From Streptomyces ficellus (GTDB taxonomy: Bacteria > Actinomycetota > Actinomycetes > Streptomycetales > Streptomycetaceae): a stretch of DNA of 64,000 bases. Of this stretch, positions 8,350-16,466 are shown one piece after another. The stretch covers positions 124,001 through 188,000 of the forward strand of contig NZ_JAUEPL010000005.1 of the NCBI RefSeq assembly GCF_030406405.1, in the 5' to 3' direction. The position numbers were made by a program, and so were the translations under genes. The first letter of the stretch is position 1; every line of letters begins with the position of its first letter. Below the pieces are notes generated by a model. That model was not told where the DNA came from. It was given only the letters and a program-made list of their open reading frames with translations, and ran no database searches.

Positions 8350-9744
8350 ATGAAGGCCCACGACGGGATGTACATCGGCGGCGCGTGGCGACCCGCCGCC
8401 GGCACCGGCACCATCGCGGTGGTGAACCCGGCCGACGAGCAGGTCATCGCGCATGTACCGGCCGGCACGGCCGAGGACGTGGACGCCGCCGTGCGGGCCG
8501 CCCGCGCGGCCTTCCCCGCGTGGGCCGCCACCCCGGCCGCCGAGCGGGGCGCCCGGATCGCCGCGCTGCGCGATGTGCTGGTGGCCCGCAAGGACGAGAT
8601 CGCCGAGACGGTCACGGCGGAGCTCGGCGCGCCGCCCGCGCTCGCCCGGAAGGTCCACGTCGGCCTGCCGATCGTGGTCGCCGGGTCGTACGCCGAGCTG
8701 GCCACGGCGTACGCCTTCGAGGAGAAGGCCGGCACCTCCACCGTCCTGCTCGAACCGGTGGGTGTCGTGGGCGCCATCACGCCCTGGAACTACCCGCTGC
8801 ACCAGATCGTCGCCAAGATGGCCCCCGCCCTGGCCGCCGGCTGCACGGTCGTCCTCAAGCCCGCCGAGGACACGCCCCTGACCGCCCAGCTGTTCGCCGA
8901 GGCGGTGCATGAAGCGGGGCTGCCCGCCGGGGTGTTCAACCTGGTGACGGGGCTCGGCCCGGTCGCGGGTCAGGCCCTCGCCGAGCACGACGGCGTCGAC
9001 ATGGTGTCCTTCACCGGCTCGACCGGCGTCGGGAAGCAGATCGGCGCGCTCGCCGGTGCCGCGGTCAAGCGCGTCGCCCTCGAACTGGGCGGCAAGTCCG
9101 CCAATGTCATCCTGCCGGGCGCCGATCTGGCCAAGGCCGTGAACACCGGCATCGCCAACGTCATGTCCAACTCCGGCCAGACGTGCAGCGCGTGGAGCCG
9201 GATGCTCGTCCACCGCGACCGGTACGACGAGGCCGTCGCCCTCGCGGCCGAGGCCGTCGCCGCCCACGTGCCGGGGGAGCGCGTCGGCCCGCTGGTCAAC
9301 GCCAGGCAGCGCGAGCGGGTACGCGGCTACATCGAGCAGGGCGTGGCCGAGGGCGCGCGGCTCGTCGCGGGCGGCCCCGAAGCACCCCTCGACAAGGGCT
9401 ACTACGTCAGCCCCACCGTCTTCGCCGACGTCACCCCCGACATGACCATCGCCCAGGAGGAGATCTTCGGCCCGGTCGTGTCGATCCTGTCGTACGAGGA
9501 CGAGGAGGACGCCCTGCGGATCGCCAACGGCACCGTCTACGGCCTGGCCGGCGCGGTGTGGGCCGCGGACGACGAGACGGCCGTCGCGTTCGCGCGCCGC
9601 ATGGACACCGGCCAGGTCGACATCAACGGCGGCCGGTTCAATCCGCTCGCACCCTTCGGCGGCTACAAGCAGTCGGGCGTCGGGCGCGAGCTCGGCACGC
9701 ACGGCCTCGCCGAGTACCTCCAGACCAAGTCCCTCCAGTTCTGA
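8350..9744 (+). CDS. NAD(P)-dependent aldehyde dehydrogenase
   Basis: A 464-residue cytosolic enzyme of the ALDH superfamily that oxidises an aldehyde to its carboxylic acid. Hallmarks are TPWNYPLHQIVAKMAPALAA (residues ~147-166), the cofactor loop FTGSTGVGK near 223, the general-base Glu in LELGGKSANV near 245, and the catalytic Cys in NSGQTCSAWSR near 279. EEIFGPVVSI and PFGGYKQSGVGRE lie near the C-terminus. ATG 8350 has AAGGAG seven bases upstream. The alcohol dehydrogenase gene follows after 19 bases, so the pair would convert an alcohol to an acid. Confidence 0.95.
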   Translation: MKAHDGMYIGGAWRPAAGTGTIAVVNPADEQVIAHVPAGTAEDVDAAVRAARAAFPAWAATPAAERGARIAALRDVLVARKDEIAETVTAELGAPPALARKVHVGLPIVVAGSYAELATAYAFEEKAGTSTVLLEPVGVVGAITPWNYPLHQIVAKMAPALAAGCTVVLKPAEDTPLTAQLFAEAVHEAGLPAGVFNLVTGLGPVAGQALAEHDGVDMVSFTGSTGVGKQIGALAGAAVKRVALELGGKSANVILPGADLAKAVNTGIANVMSNSGQTCSAWSRMLVHRDRYDEAVALAAEAVAAHVPGERVGPLVNARQRERVRGYIEQGVAEGARLVAGGPEAPLDKGYYVSPTVFADVTPDMTIAQEEIFGPVVSILSYEDEEDALRIANGTVYGLAGAVWAADDETAVAFARRMDTGQVDINGGRFNPLAPFGGYKQSGVGRELGTHGLAEYLQTKSLQF

Positions 9745-9763
9745 GCCCGGGAGACCCGCGATC

Positions 9764-10843
9764 GTGATCCGAGCCGCCGTCCTGCCCGCCATCGGTGCCC
9801 CGCTGGAGATCACCGGCATCGAACTGCCGGAGCCCGGCCCCGGCCAGGTGAGGGTCCGCCTCGCCGCCGCCGGTGTCTGCCACTCCGACCTGTCCCTGTC
9901 CAACGGCACCATGCGCGTGCCCGTCCCCGCCGTCCTCGGCCACGAGGGCGCCGGTACCGTCGTCTCCGTCGGCGAGGACGTCACCCATGTCGCCCCCGGC
10001 GACGGCGTCGTCCTCAACTGGGCGCCGTCCTGCGGTGCGTGCCACCACTGCGGGCTGGGCGAGGTGTGGCTGTGCGCCGACGCCCTCAGCGGCGCGGCCG
10101 GCGTGTACGCGGTCACCGGGGACGGCAGGCGACTCCACCCCGGCCTGAACGTCGCCGCGTTCGCCGAGGAGACGGTCGTCGCCGGCAACTGCGTACTGCC
10201 CGTGCCGGACGGCGTCCCGCTCACCGACGCCGCCCTGCTCGGCTGCGCGGTCCTGACCGGGTACGGGGCGGTCCACCACTCCGCGCGCGTCCGCGAGGGC
10301 GAGTCGGTCGTCGTGTTCGGCGCCGGCGGGGTGGGCCTCGCCACCCTACAGGCCGCCCGGATCGCGGGCGCCGGGACCGTCATCGCCGTCGACGTGTCGC
10401 CGGAGAAGGAGGAGCTGGCCCGCCGGGCCGGGGCCACCGAGTACGTCGTCGCCTCCGACACCACCGCCAAGGACATCCGCAGGCTCACCGGGGGGCAGGG
10501 CGCCGACGTGGCCGTCGAGTGCGTCGGCCGCGCCGCCACCATCCGTACCGCCTGGGACTCCACCCGGCGGGGCGGCCGCACCACGGTCGTCGGCATCGGC
10601 GGCAAGGACCAGCAGGTGACCTTCAACGCCCTGGAGCTCTTCCACTGGGGCCGCACGCTCTCGGGCTGTGTCTACGGCAACTGCCGCCCCGCCGAGGACC
10701 TCCCCGTCCTCGCCGGGCACATCCGGGCCGGACGCCTCGACCTGAGCGCGCTCGTCACCGAGCGGATCGCGCTGGACGGCATCCCGGCGGCCTTCGACAA
10801 CATGATCGCGGGCAAGGGCGGCCGCGCACTGGTCGTCTTCTAG
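9764..10843 (+). CDS. Zinc-dependent alcohol dehydrogenase (class III-like MDR)
   Basis: A 359-residue medium-chain zinc alcohol dehydrogenase. The catalytic-zinc ligands are in GVCHSDLSL (Cys ~38) and GHEGAG (His ~60). The structural-zinc cysteines are in CGACHHCGLGEVWLC, and the Rossmann motif is GAGGVGLA. It belongs to the group that includes mycothiol- and nicotinoprotein-type ADHs. Start GTG 9764 has a GGGAG about ten bases upstream. It lies in an operon with the ALDH, giving an alcohol-to-carboxylate route. A perfect hairpin terminates transcription just downstream. Confidence 0.93.
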   Translation: MIRAAVLPAIGAPLEITGIELPEPGPGQVRVRLAAAGVCHSDLSLSNGTMRVPVPAVLGHEGAGTVVSVGEDVTHVAPGDGVVLNWAPSCGACHHCGLGEVWLCADALSGAAGVYAVTGDGRRLHPGLNVAAFAEETVVAGNCVLPVPDGVPLTDAALLGCAVLTGYGAVHHSARVREGESVVVFGAGGVGLATLQAARIAGAGTVIAVDVSPEKEELARRAGATEYVVASDTTAKDIRRLTGGQGADVAVECVGRAATIRTAWDSTRRGGRTTVVGIGGKDQQVTFNALELFHWGRTLSGCVYGNCRPAEDLPVLAGHIRAGRLDLSALVTERIALDGIPAAFDNMIAGKGGRALVVF

Positions 10844-10874
10844 CACCCTCTCAGCCTTGTAGGGCTTCCTTAAA

Positions 10875-10907
10875 AGCACCCCGGCCGCGTCGCGCGGCCG
10901 GGGTGCT
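10875..10907 (+). terminator. Rho-independent-type terminator of the ALDH/ADH operon
   Basis: A perfect 15-bp stem (AGCACCCCGGCCGCG with CGCGGCCGGGGTGCT) with a three-base loop, 31 bases after the ADH stop. Confidence 0.85.
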
Positions 10908-10959
10908 CGTGCCGCCCGGGGCGCGTCAGGGAGAAGCGGAATCGTTGCGGTACAACCCG

Positions 10960-10989
10960 TTGACCGCCATACCAGCCGGTCGGTACGGT
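10960..10989 (+). promoter_or_regulatory. Promoter and TetR-type operator of the MHS transporter gene
   Basis: TTGACC at 10960-10965 and TACGGT at 10984-10989 are separated by 18 bases, a good sigma-70 (HrdB) type arrangement. Between and over the -10 lies ATACCAGCCGGTCGGTAC (10969-10986), an imperfect palindrome similar to sites at 24279-24296 and 31784-31801. A bound repressor would block the promoter. Confidence 0.55.
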
Positions 10990-11050
10990 CCCGGACAACT
11001 CAAGGCGCCGCCCCCCTTTCGTCCCCCGCACCCATCGGAGTGTGCACCGC

Positions 11051-12376
11051 ATGGACACGGCACCCTCTTCCTCCGCCCCCCTCACCACCACCGAGCCATC
11101 CGGCAGCCACCGCCGCAGGGTGGCCACCGCGGCCGCCCTCGCCTCCGCCGTCGAGTGGTACGACTACTTCGTCTTCGGCATCGCCGCCGCCCTCGTCCTG
11201 GGCGACCTCTACTTCCCGGCCGGCAGCGCGTCCGCAGGCGTCCTCGCCGCCTTCGCGACCTTCGCCGTCGGCTTCCTCGCCCGCCCCATCGGCGGGATCA
11301 TCGCGGGCCAGCTCGGCGACAAGCGGGGCCGCAAGCCCATGCTGGTGCTCGCCCTCACCCTGATGGGCCTCGCCACCACCGGGATCGGGCTCCTCCCCAC
11401 GTACGAGACGATCGGCATCGCCGCTCCACTGCTGCTGGTCCTCCTGCGCGTCCTCCAGGGCATCGCGGTCGGCGCCCAGTGGGGCGGCGCGATGCTCATG
11501 GCCACCGAGTACGCCCCCGAGGGCAAGCGCGGCCTGTACGGCAGCCTGGTGCAACTCGGCGTCCCCATCGGCGTGGTGACCGCCAACACCGTGTTCCTGG
11601 TCGCGGGCGCGTTCACCAGTGACGCGGCGTTCGCCGCCTGGGGGTGGCGGGTGCCGTTCCTCGTCGGCTTCCTGGTGCTGGGGCTCGCCTGGTACATCCA
11701 CAGCCGGGTCGAGGAGACGCCCGAGTTCAAGGCGGCCGAACAGGCCCTGGCGGAGCGGGAGAAGACCGAGACCCGCTCCCCGCTCAGGACCATCCTGCGC
11801 AGCCACCTCGGTACGGTCTTCCTGGCCGGCGGCTCCTTCGCCGTCAACACCGCCACCTTCTACATCATCATCACCGGCGTGCTGGACTACACCACCCGTG
11901 AGCTCGGCATGAAGCGGAGCGCGGTCCTCACCGTGTCCCTCTGCATCAGCCTCACCCAGCTCGTGCTGATACCGGCCGCGGCGGCGCTGTCCGACCGGAT
12001 CGGGCGGCTGCGCATCTACGCGCTGGGCGCGGTCGGCCTGCTGGTGTGGGCGATCCCGATGTTCCTGCTCATCGACACCAAGTCGCTGCTGTGGCTGGCC
12101 GTCGGCACCTTCGTCACCAGCTGCTTCCTCAGCATCATGTACGGGCCGCAAGCGGCGCTATTCGCCGAGCTGTTCACCGCGGAGATGCGCTACACCGGGG
12201 CCTCGCTGGGCTACCAGATCGCCGCCGTGTTCGGCGGCGGCCTGGCGCCGTTCATGATGGTGCTGCTGCTGGAGGCCACCGGCACCTCGATGGCCGTCTC
12301 CGGCTACATCATCGGCCTGGCCGTGATCGCGCTGATCTCCATCAAGATCCTCGCCTCACGGGCCGCTTCCCGCTGA
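11051..12376 (+). CDS. MHS-type MFS metabolite/H+ symporter
   Basis: A 441-residue transporter with about 12 helices. It carries the metabolite:H+ symporter (ShiA/KgtP/ProP) signature VEWYDYFVFG near residue 35, GGIIAGQLGDKRGRKPML near residues 80-97 (the MFS loop-2/3 motif) and VGAQWGGAMLMATEYAPEGKR near 140. Members import dicarboxylates, shikimate, osmolytes or aromatic acids. ATG 11051 is favoured over GTG 11042 because GGAG at 11037-11040 is ten bases before it and only one base before the GTG. The gene stands in the middle of catabolic genes and has its own promoter with a candidate TetR site, so it probably imports the pathway's substrate. Confidence 0.9.
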   Translation: MDTAPSSSAPLTTTEPSGSHRRRVATAAALASAVEWYDYFVFGIAAALVLGDLYFPAGSASAGVLAAFATFAVGFLARPIGGIIAGQLGDKRGRKPMLVLALTLMGLATTGIGLLPTYETIGIAAPLLLVLLRVLQGIAVGAQWGGAMLMATEYAPEGKRGLYGSLVQLGVPIGVVTANTVFLVAGAFTSDAAFAAWGWRVPFLVGFLVLGLAWYIHSRVEETPEFKAAEQALAEREKTETRSPLRTILRSHLGTVFLAGGSFAVNTATFYIIITGVLDYTTRELGMKRSAVLTVSLCISLTQLVLIPAAAALSDRIGRLRIYALGAVGLLVWAIPMFLLIDTKSLLWLAVGTFVTSCFLSIMYGPQAALFAELFTAEMRYTGASLGYQIAAVFGGGLAPFMMVLLLEATGTSMAVSGYIIGLAVIALISIKILASRAASR

Positions 12377-12384
12377 CGGCAACC

Positions 12385-12425
12385 GCGCTCCCGGTCACGG
12401 CCCCCGGTCCCGTGGCCGGGAGCGC
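12385..12425. terminator. Bidirectional stem-loop between convergent genes
   Basis: GCGCTCCCGGTCACGG (12385-12400) pairs with CCGTGGCCGGGAGCGC (12410-12425), 16 bp with one G-U pair and a nine-base loop. It separates the MHS transporter gene from the convergent TetR gene. Confidence 0.75.
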
Positions 12426-12427
12426 TC

Positions 12428-13096
12428 CTACGCCTCGGTGGGCGCCGAACCGTCCCGGGTCCGTACCGCCTCGTACTGGATCATCAGGCCGTCCAGCAGC
12501 GCCCGCAGCCCCGTCTCGAAGGCGCCTTCGTCCACCTTCTGCTGCCGCTGGGCGAGCAGGTGCGCCTGGCCCAGGTGGGGGTAGTTCGCGGGGTCGTAGG
12601 CCGTCTCGTCGTCGACGAAGCCGCGCGCGAAGGAGCCGAGCGCCGAGCCGGTGATGAAGTACCGCATGAGCGCGCCGATGTGGGTGGCCTGGGCGGGGGG
12701 CCAGCCGGCCCGGACCATCGCGCCGAACACGGCGTCGGCCACGCGCAGCCCGGCCGGGCGGCGGCCCGGGCCCCGGGCGAGGACCGGGACGATGTTGGGA
12801 TGGTCGGTGAGGGCCGCGCGGTAGGAGAGCGCCCAGTCGTGCAGCGCCGTACGCCAGTCCCGGCCGTCGCCCTCGTCGAACATCGACAGGTCGACCTTGG
12901 CGCTCACGGAATCCGCGACGGCGTCGAGGATCTCGTCCTTGTTGCGGAAGTGGTTGTAGAGCGAGGGCCCGCTGACGCCCAGTTCGGCGGCGAGCCGGCG
13001 GGTCGAGACCGCGTCCAGCCCCTCCGTGTCCACGAGCGCGCCCGCCGTGGCGACGATGCGTTCTCTGCTGAGGAGGGGCTTGCGCGGTCGGGCCAT
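12428..13096 (-). CDS. TetR family regulator
   Basis: A 222-residue regulator with an N-terminal helix-turn-helix (residues ~10-55; LAAELGVSGPSLYNHFRNKDE marks the recognition helix, read as SGPSLYNHF) and a TetR_C C-terminal ligand domain rich in aromatic residues. ATG 13096 begins the conserved MARPRKPLLSRERIV. It is divergent from an acyl-CoA dehydrogenase gene with 64 bases between starts. That gap holds AAACTA-N7-TAGTTa, and the same core recurs before the ALDH/ADH operon. It most likely represses itself, the dehydrogenase and that operon in response to a pathway acyl-CoA or related compound; the ligand is inference. Confidence 0.9.
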   Translation of the reverse strand: MARPRKPLLSRERIVATAGALVDTEGLDAVSTRRLAAELGVSGPSLYNHFRNKDEILDAVADSVSAKVDLSMFDEGDGRDWRTALHDWALSYRAALTDHPNIVPVLARGPGRRPAGLRVADAVFGAMVRAGWPPAQATHIGALMRYFITGSALGSFARGFVDDETAYDPANYPHLGQAHLLAQRQQKVDEGAFETGLRALLDGLMIQYEAVRTRDGSAPTEA

Positions 13097-13124
13097 GCGG
13101 CACATAGTAGGGCCTGCCAGTAAG

Positions 13125-13143
13125 AAACTAGCAGTGATAGTTA
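13125..13143. promoter_or_regulatory. Operator between the TetR and acyl-CoA dehydrogenase genes
   Basis: AAACTA-GCAGTGA-TAGTTA: the inner 17 bases (13126-13142) are a perfect AACTA/TAGTT inverted repeat. It lies in the 64-base divergent region and shares its core and spacing with the site at 8275-8299. Confidence 0.7.
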
Positions 13144-13160
13144 AATGTGGGGTGTCGCGC

Positions 13161-14312
13161 ATGAACCTGGAGCTGAGCGAGGAGCAGACAGCCGTCCGCC
13201 GGCTCGCCGAGGACTTCGTCCGGCGCGAGATCGCCCCGCACGCCGTGGCCTGGGACCGCGCCGAGAGCGTCGACAAATCGATCGTGAAGAAGCTCGGTGA
13301 CGTCGGCTTCCTCGGCCTCACCATCCCCGAGGAGTACGGCGGTTCGGGCGGCGACCACCTCACGTACTGCCTGGTCACCGAGGAACTCGGCCGTGGCGAC
13401 TCGTCCGTGCGCGGCATCGTGTCCGTCTCCCTCGGCCTGGTCGCCAAGACGATCGCCGCCTGGGGGAGCGAGGAGCAGAAGCGGCAGTGGCTGCCCCGCC
13501 TCACCCGCGGTGCGGCGCTCGGCTGCTTCGGCCTCACCGAGCCCGGCACCGGCTCCGACGCCGGCAACCTCACCACCCGGGCGGTGCGCGAGGGCGACGA
13601 TTACGTGATCAGCGGCACCAAGATGTTCATCACCAACGGCACCTGGGCCGACGTGGTGCTCCTCTTCGCCCGTACCCATGACACGCCCGGCCACCGGGGC
13701 GTCTCCGCCTTCCTCGTCCCCACCGACACGCCCGGCCTGACCCGCCGCACCATCCACGGCAAGCTCGGCCTGCGCGGCCAGGCCACCGCCGAACTGGTCC
13801 TGGACGGCGTCCGGGTGCCCGCCTCCGCGCTCCTGGGCCCGGCGGGCAAGGGCTTCTCCATCGCCATGTCCGCGCTGGCCAAGGGCCGTATGTCGGTCGC
13901 CGCCGGATGCGTCGGCATCGCGCAGGCAGCGCTGGACGCGGCCGTACGGTACGCGGGGGAGCGCGAGCAGTTCGGCAAGCCGATCGCCTCGTACCAGCTC
14001 GTACAGGAACTGATCAGCGACATATCCGTGGACGTGGACGCGGCGCGGCTGCTGACCTGGCGGGTCGCCGATCTGATCGACCGGGGCGAGGAGTTCGCCA
14101 CCGCCGCCTCCACGGCGAAGCTCTTCGCCTCCGAGGCCGCCGTGCGCGCGGCCAACAACGCCCTCCAGGTCTTCGGCGGTTACGGCTACATCGATGAGTA
14201 CCCGGTCGGCAAGCTGCTGCGCGACGCGCGCGTGATGACGCTGTACGAGGGCACCAGCCAGATCCAGAAGCTCATCATCGGCCGCGCGCTGACGGGCGTT
14301 TCCGCGTTCTGA
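13161..14312 (+). CDS. Acyl-CoA dehydrogenase
   Basis: A 383-residue FAD flavoprotein that introduces a 2,3-double bond into an acyl-CoA. The N-terminal helical domain starts NLELSEEQTAVRRLAEDF. The FAD/substrate loop FGLTEPGTGSDAGN lies near residues 125-139, FITNG near 157, and the C-terminal domain has REQFGKPIASYQLVQ and FGGYGY. The catalytic base is expected in LYEGTSQIQ near residue 363, as in short/branched-chain members. ATG 13161 fits the family N-terminus; GTG 13152 is also in frame and neither has a strong ribosome site. It is divergent from the TetR and under its operator. Confidence 0.95.
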   Translation: MNLELSEEQTAVRRLAEDFVRREIAPHAVAWDRAESVDKSIVKKLGDVGFLGLTIPEEYGGSGGDHLTYCLVTEELGRGDSSVRGIVSVSLGLVAKTIAAWGSEEQKRQWLPRLTRGAALGCFGLTEPGTGSDAGNLTTRAVREGDDYVISGTKMFITNGTWADVVLLFARTHDTPGHRGVSAFLVPTDTPGLTRRTIHGKLGLRGQATAELVLDGVRVPASALLGPAGKGFSIAMSALAKGRMSVAAGCVGIAQAALDAAVRYAGEREQFGKPIASYQLVQELISDISVDVDAARLLTWRVADLIDRGEEFATAASTAKLFASEAAVRAANNALQVFGGYGYIDEYPVGKLLRDARVMTLYEGTSQIQKLIIGRALTGVSAF

Positions 14313-14400
14313 GTACTTTTGCTGACGACCTCTGCTGAGTACGTTCTCTGAGTACGGGAACGGATGTGGCCCCCGCCACACGCGGCGCATGATTCCCGGC

Positions 14401-14688
14401 ATGAGTGACACACCGGTCAAGCAGCAGAACACGGCCGCCTACTACGGCCAGGCCGTCGCCTCCTTCGCGATCGCCCTGGCCGCGGTCGCCCTCGGCATCT
14501 TCAACCTGGAGACGGACGCCTGGGTGCGGGCCTTCCTCGGCGTCGCCGTCCTCTACCTCACCACCTCCGCCTTCACCCTCGCCAAGGTCGTCCGCGACCG
14601 GCAGGAGGCCGGGCAGATCGTCAGCCGTGTCGACCAGGCCCGCCTGGAGAAGCTGCTCGCCGAGCACGACCCGTTCCAGAAGCTCTGA
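14401..14688 (+). CDS. YiaA/YiaB-like inner membrane protein
   Basis: A 95-residue protein with two hydrophobic segments (AVASFAIALAAVALGIF and WVRAFLGVAVLYLTTSAFTL) and a charged C-terminal tail. This is the two-helix fold of the YiaAB family of small membrane proteins of unknown role. ATG 14401 is preferred over ATG 14389, giving MSDTPVKQQN; ribosome signals are weak for both. Three copies of CTGAGTAC lie in the gap between the acyl-CoA dehydrogenase stop and this gene (about 14309, 14335 and 14348), meaning unknown. Confidence 0.75.
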   Translation: MSDTPVKQQNTAAYYGQAVASFAIALAAVALGIFNLETDAWVRAFLGVAVLYLTTSAFTLAKVVRDRQEAGQIVSRVDQARLEKLLAEHDPFQKL

Positions 14689-14698
14689 CAGAGCATGC

Positions 14699-14714
14699 TC
14701 TAAGCGCTTGCTCA
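14699..14714. promoter_or_regulatory. Candidate TetR operator, copy 1
   Basis: TCTAAGCGCTTGCTCA, 48 bases before the TetR start. The identical 16 bases recur at 15883-15898 before the divergent-side MaoC gene. The pattern T-N-AGC-N4-GCT-N-A is partly palindromic, as expected of a TetR site. Confidence 0.7.
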
Positions 14715-14761
14715 CTGTCGGGGTATGGTGTTCGTCCTGTGGAAACCGGAAGGGGCGAACG

Positions 14762-15385
14762 ATGAGCGCGGCGGAGGAGATGACCGGCGAGGACACGCCA
14801 TGGGCCGAGGTCACACCCGACGCGGCCCGGCGGCTGCTCGTCGCCGCGGTCGAGGCCTTCGCCGAGCGGGGCTACCAGGCCACCACCACCCGTGACATCG
14901 CCGGCCGGGCCGGAATGAGCCCGGCCGCGCTCTACATCCACTACAAGACCAAGGAAGAGCTGCTCCACCGGATCAGCCGGATCGGCCACGACAAGGCCCT
15001 GGAGATCCTGGAGGCCGCCGCGAACGGTCCCGGAACCGCCGCCGAGCGGCTCGCCGACGCCGTGCGCTCCTTCGTCCGATGGCACGCCGGGCGTCGTACC
15101 ACCGCGCGCGTGGTCCAGTACGAGCTGGACGCGCTCAGTGCCGAGCACCGCGCCGAGATCGTGGAACTGCGCCGCAAGAGCGACGCCGCGGTGCGCCGCA
15201 TCATCAACGAGGGTGTGGCGGCGGGCGAGTTCGACGTCCCCGACGTACCCGGCACGACGCTCGCCGTGCTCTCGCTCTGCATCGACGTGGCGCGCTGGTT
15301 CAGCACCGAGGGCCGCCGCACGCCCGACGAGGTCGGCGCGCTCTACGCCGACCTCGTCCTGCGCATGGTGTCCGCCCGGAAGTAG
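14762..15385 (+). CDS. TetR/AcrR family regulator (acyl-CoA catabolism type)
   Basis: A 207-residue regulator. The helix-turn-helix spans residues ~20-65 with TTTRDIAGRAGMSPAALYIHY as its recognition region (GMSPAALYIHYK). The rest is an all-helical ligand domain with TTARVVQYELDALSAEHR, typical of actinobacterial TetRs controlling fatty-acid or steroid-like catabolism. ATG 14762 has GGAAGGGG ten bases before it. It converges on the MaoC dehydratase gene, and both genes have the same 16-bp site upstream, so autoregulation plus control of MaoC is likely. The effector is unknown. Confidence 0.9.
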   Translation: MSAAEEMTGEDTPWAEVTPDAARRLLVAAVEAFAERGYQATTTRDIAGRAGMSPAALYIHYKTKEELLHRISRIGHDKALEILEAAANGPGTAAERLADAVRSFVRWHAGRRTTARVVQYELDALSAEHRAEIVELRRKSDAAVRRIINEGVAAGEFDVPDVPGTTLAVLSLCIDVARWFSTEGRRTPDEVGALYADLVLRMVSARK

Positions 15386-15395
15386 GCGGGCGGGC

Positions 15396-15857
15396 TCAGA
15401 AGTAGTAGCGGGACAGCGACTCCGCGACGCACACCGGCTTGTCGCCGCCCTCGCGCTCCACCGTCACCGCGGCCGTCACCTGCACACCGCCACCGGCGTC
15501 CTCGACGTCCCTGAGGACGGCGGACGCCCGCAGCCGCGACCCGACCGGTACGGGAGCGGGGAAGCGGACCTTGTTCGTTCCGTAGTTGACGCCCATCCTC
15601 ACGCCCTCGACCCGCATGATCTGCGGGACGAGCAGGGGCAGCAGCGACAGCGTGAGGTACCCGTGCGCGATGGTCGTCCCGAACGGTCCGGCCGCGGCCC
15701 GCTCCGGGTCCACGTGGATCCACTGGTGATCGCCCGTGGCCTCGGCGAACAGGTCGATCCGCTTCTGGTCGACCTCCAGCCAGTCACTGTGCCCCAGCTG
15801 CTCGCCGACCGCCGCGCGCAGCTCGTCGGCGGACGTGAAGACCCTCGGCTCTGCCAT
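15396..15857 (-). CDS. MaoC-like (R)-enoyl-CoA hydratase
   Basis: A 153-residue single hot-dog fold protein. The hydratase-2 motif is clear near residues 37-55: FAEATGDHQWIHVDPERAA, with the catalytic Asp and His in GDHxxIH. AHGYLTLSLLP follows near 64. Such enzymes hydrate 2-enoyl-CoA to (R)-3-hydroxyacyl-CoA in fatty-acid or branched-acid breakdown. ATG 15857 is preceded by GGGGAG at a good distance. It converges with the TetR gene and shares its operator sequence, so it is probably the regulator's target. Confidence 0.9.
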   Translation of the reverse strand: MAEPRVFTSADELRAAVGEQLGHSDWLEVDQKRIDLFAEATGDHQWIHVDPERAAAGPFGTTIAHGYLTLSLLPLLVPQIMRVEGVRMGVNYGTNKVRFPAPVPVGSRLRASAVLRDVEDAGGGVQVTAAVTVEREGGDKPVCVAESLSRYYF

Positions 15858-15882
15858 GTCCCAGCTCCCCTGACTCAGATTG

Positions 15883-15898
15883 TCTAAGCGCTTGCTCA
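15883..15898. promoter_or_regulatory. Candidate TetR operator, copy 2
   Basis: TCTAAGCGCTTGCTCA lies 26 bases before the MaoC start, identical to 14699-14714. On the minus strand it would overlap the promoter region of MaoC. Confidence 0.7.
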
Positions 15899-15962
15899 GC
15901 ATGGTGCGGCGGGTGCGCTCCTGTCAACGGACCGCGGTGGGGCGGCCAGTAGGGTTCGAGGG

Positions 15963-16445
15963 GTGCCGCAGATTCCAGAGCAGATCCATGAGCTCACCGT
16001 CGGCCAGCTGTCCGCCCGCAGCGGAGCGGCCGTCTCGGCCCTGCGCTTCTACGAGTCCAAGGGCCTGATCAGCAGCCGCCGCACCAGCGGCAACCAGCGC
16101 CGCTACGGAAGGGACGCGCTGCGCCGCGTGGCCTTCGTACGCGCCGCGCAGCGGGTGGGCATCCCGCTGGCCACGATCAGGGACGCCCTGGCCCGGCTGC
16201 CGGAGGAGCGCACGCCGACCCGCGAGGACTGGGCGCGGCTGTCGGAGGCGTGGCGCTCCGAACTCGACGAGCGGATCAAGCAGCTCGGCCGGCTGCGCGA
16301 CCACCTCACGGACTGCATCGGCTGCGGCTGCCTCTCCCTGGAGACATGCGTGCTGTCCAACCCGGACGACGTCTTCGGCGAGCGCATCACCGGCTCGCGG
16401 CTCATGGTCGAAGAGCGCCGGCCCGCACCCGGGCGCGAGGGCTGA
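15963..16445 (+). CDS. soxR: Redox-sensitive MerR-family regulator SoxR
   Basis: A 160-residue MerR-type activator. The winged helix-turn-helix comes first (LTVGQLSARSGAAVSALRFY, residues ~10-30), then the RTSGNQRRY wing, a dimerisation coiled coil, and CIGCGCLSLETC near residues 117-128, the C-x2-C-x-C-x5-C iron-sulphur motif of SoxR. In Streptomyces, SoxR senses redox-active compounds such as endogenous pigments and activates a small set of oxidoreductase and transporter genes rather than a SoxS relay. GTG 15963 fits the family length. No soxS is nearby. Its targets cannot be placed in this window. Confidence 0.92.
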   Translation: MPQIPEQIHELTVGQLSARSGAAVSALRFYESKGLISSRRTSGNQRRYGRDALRRVAFVRAAQRVGIPLATIRDALARLPEERTPTREDWARLSEAWRSELDERIKQLGRLRDHLTDCIGCGCLSLETCVLSNPDDVFGERITGSRLMVEERRPAPGREG

Positions 16446-16466
16446 GCCGGGGGAGCCGTTCGGGGG

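Noticed and set aside
8290..10656. Long minus-strand open frame opposite the ALDH and ADH genes
   Set aside because: Low-complexity composition and no motif; the plus-strand genes account for this DNA.
14699..14730. A promoter made of TTGCTC and TATGGT before the TetR gene
   Set aside because: The gap between them is only ten bases, too short for a sigma-70 promoter.
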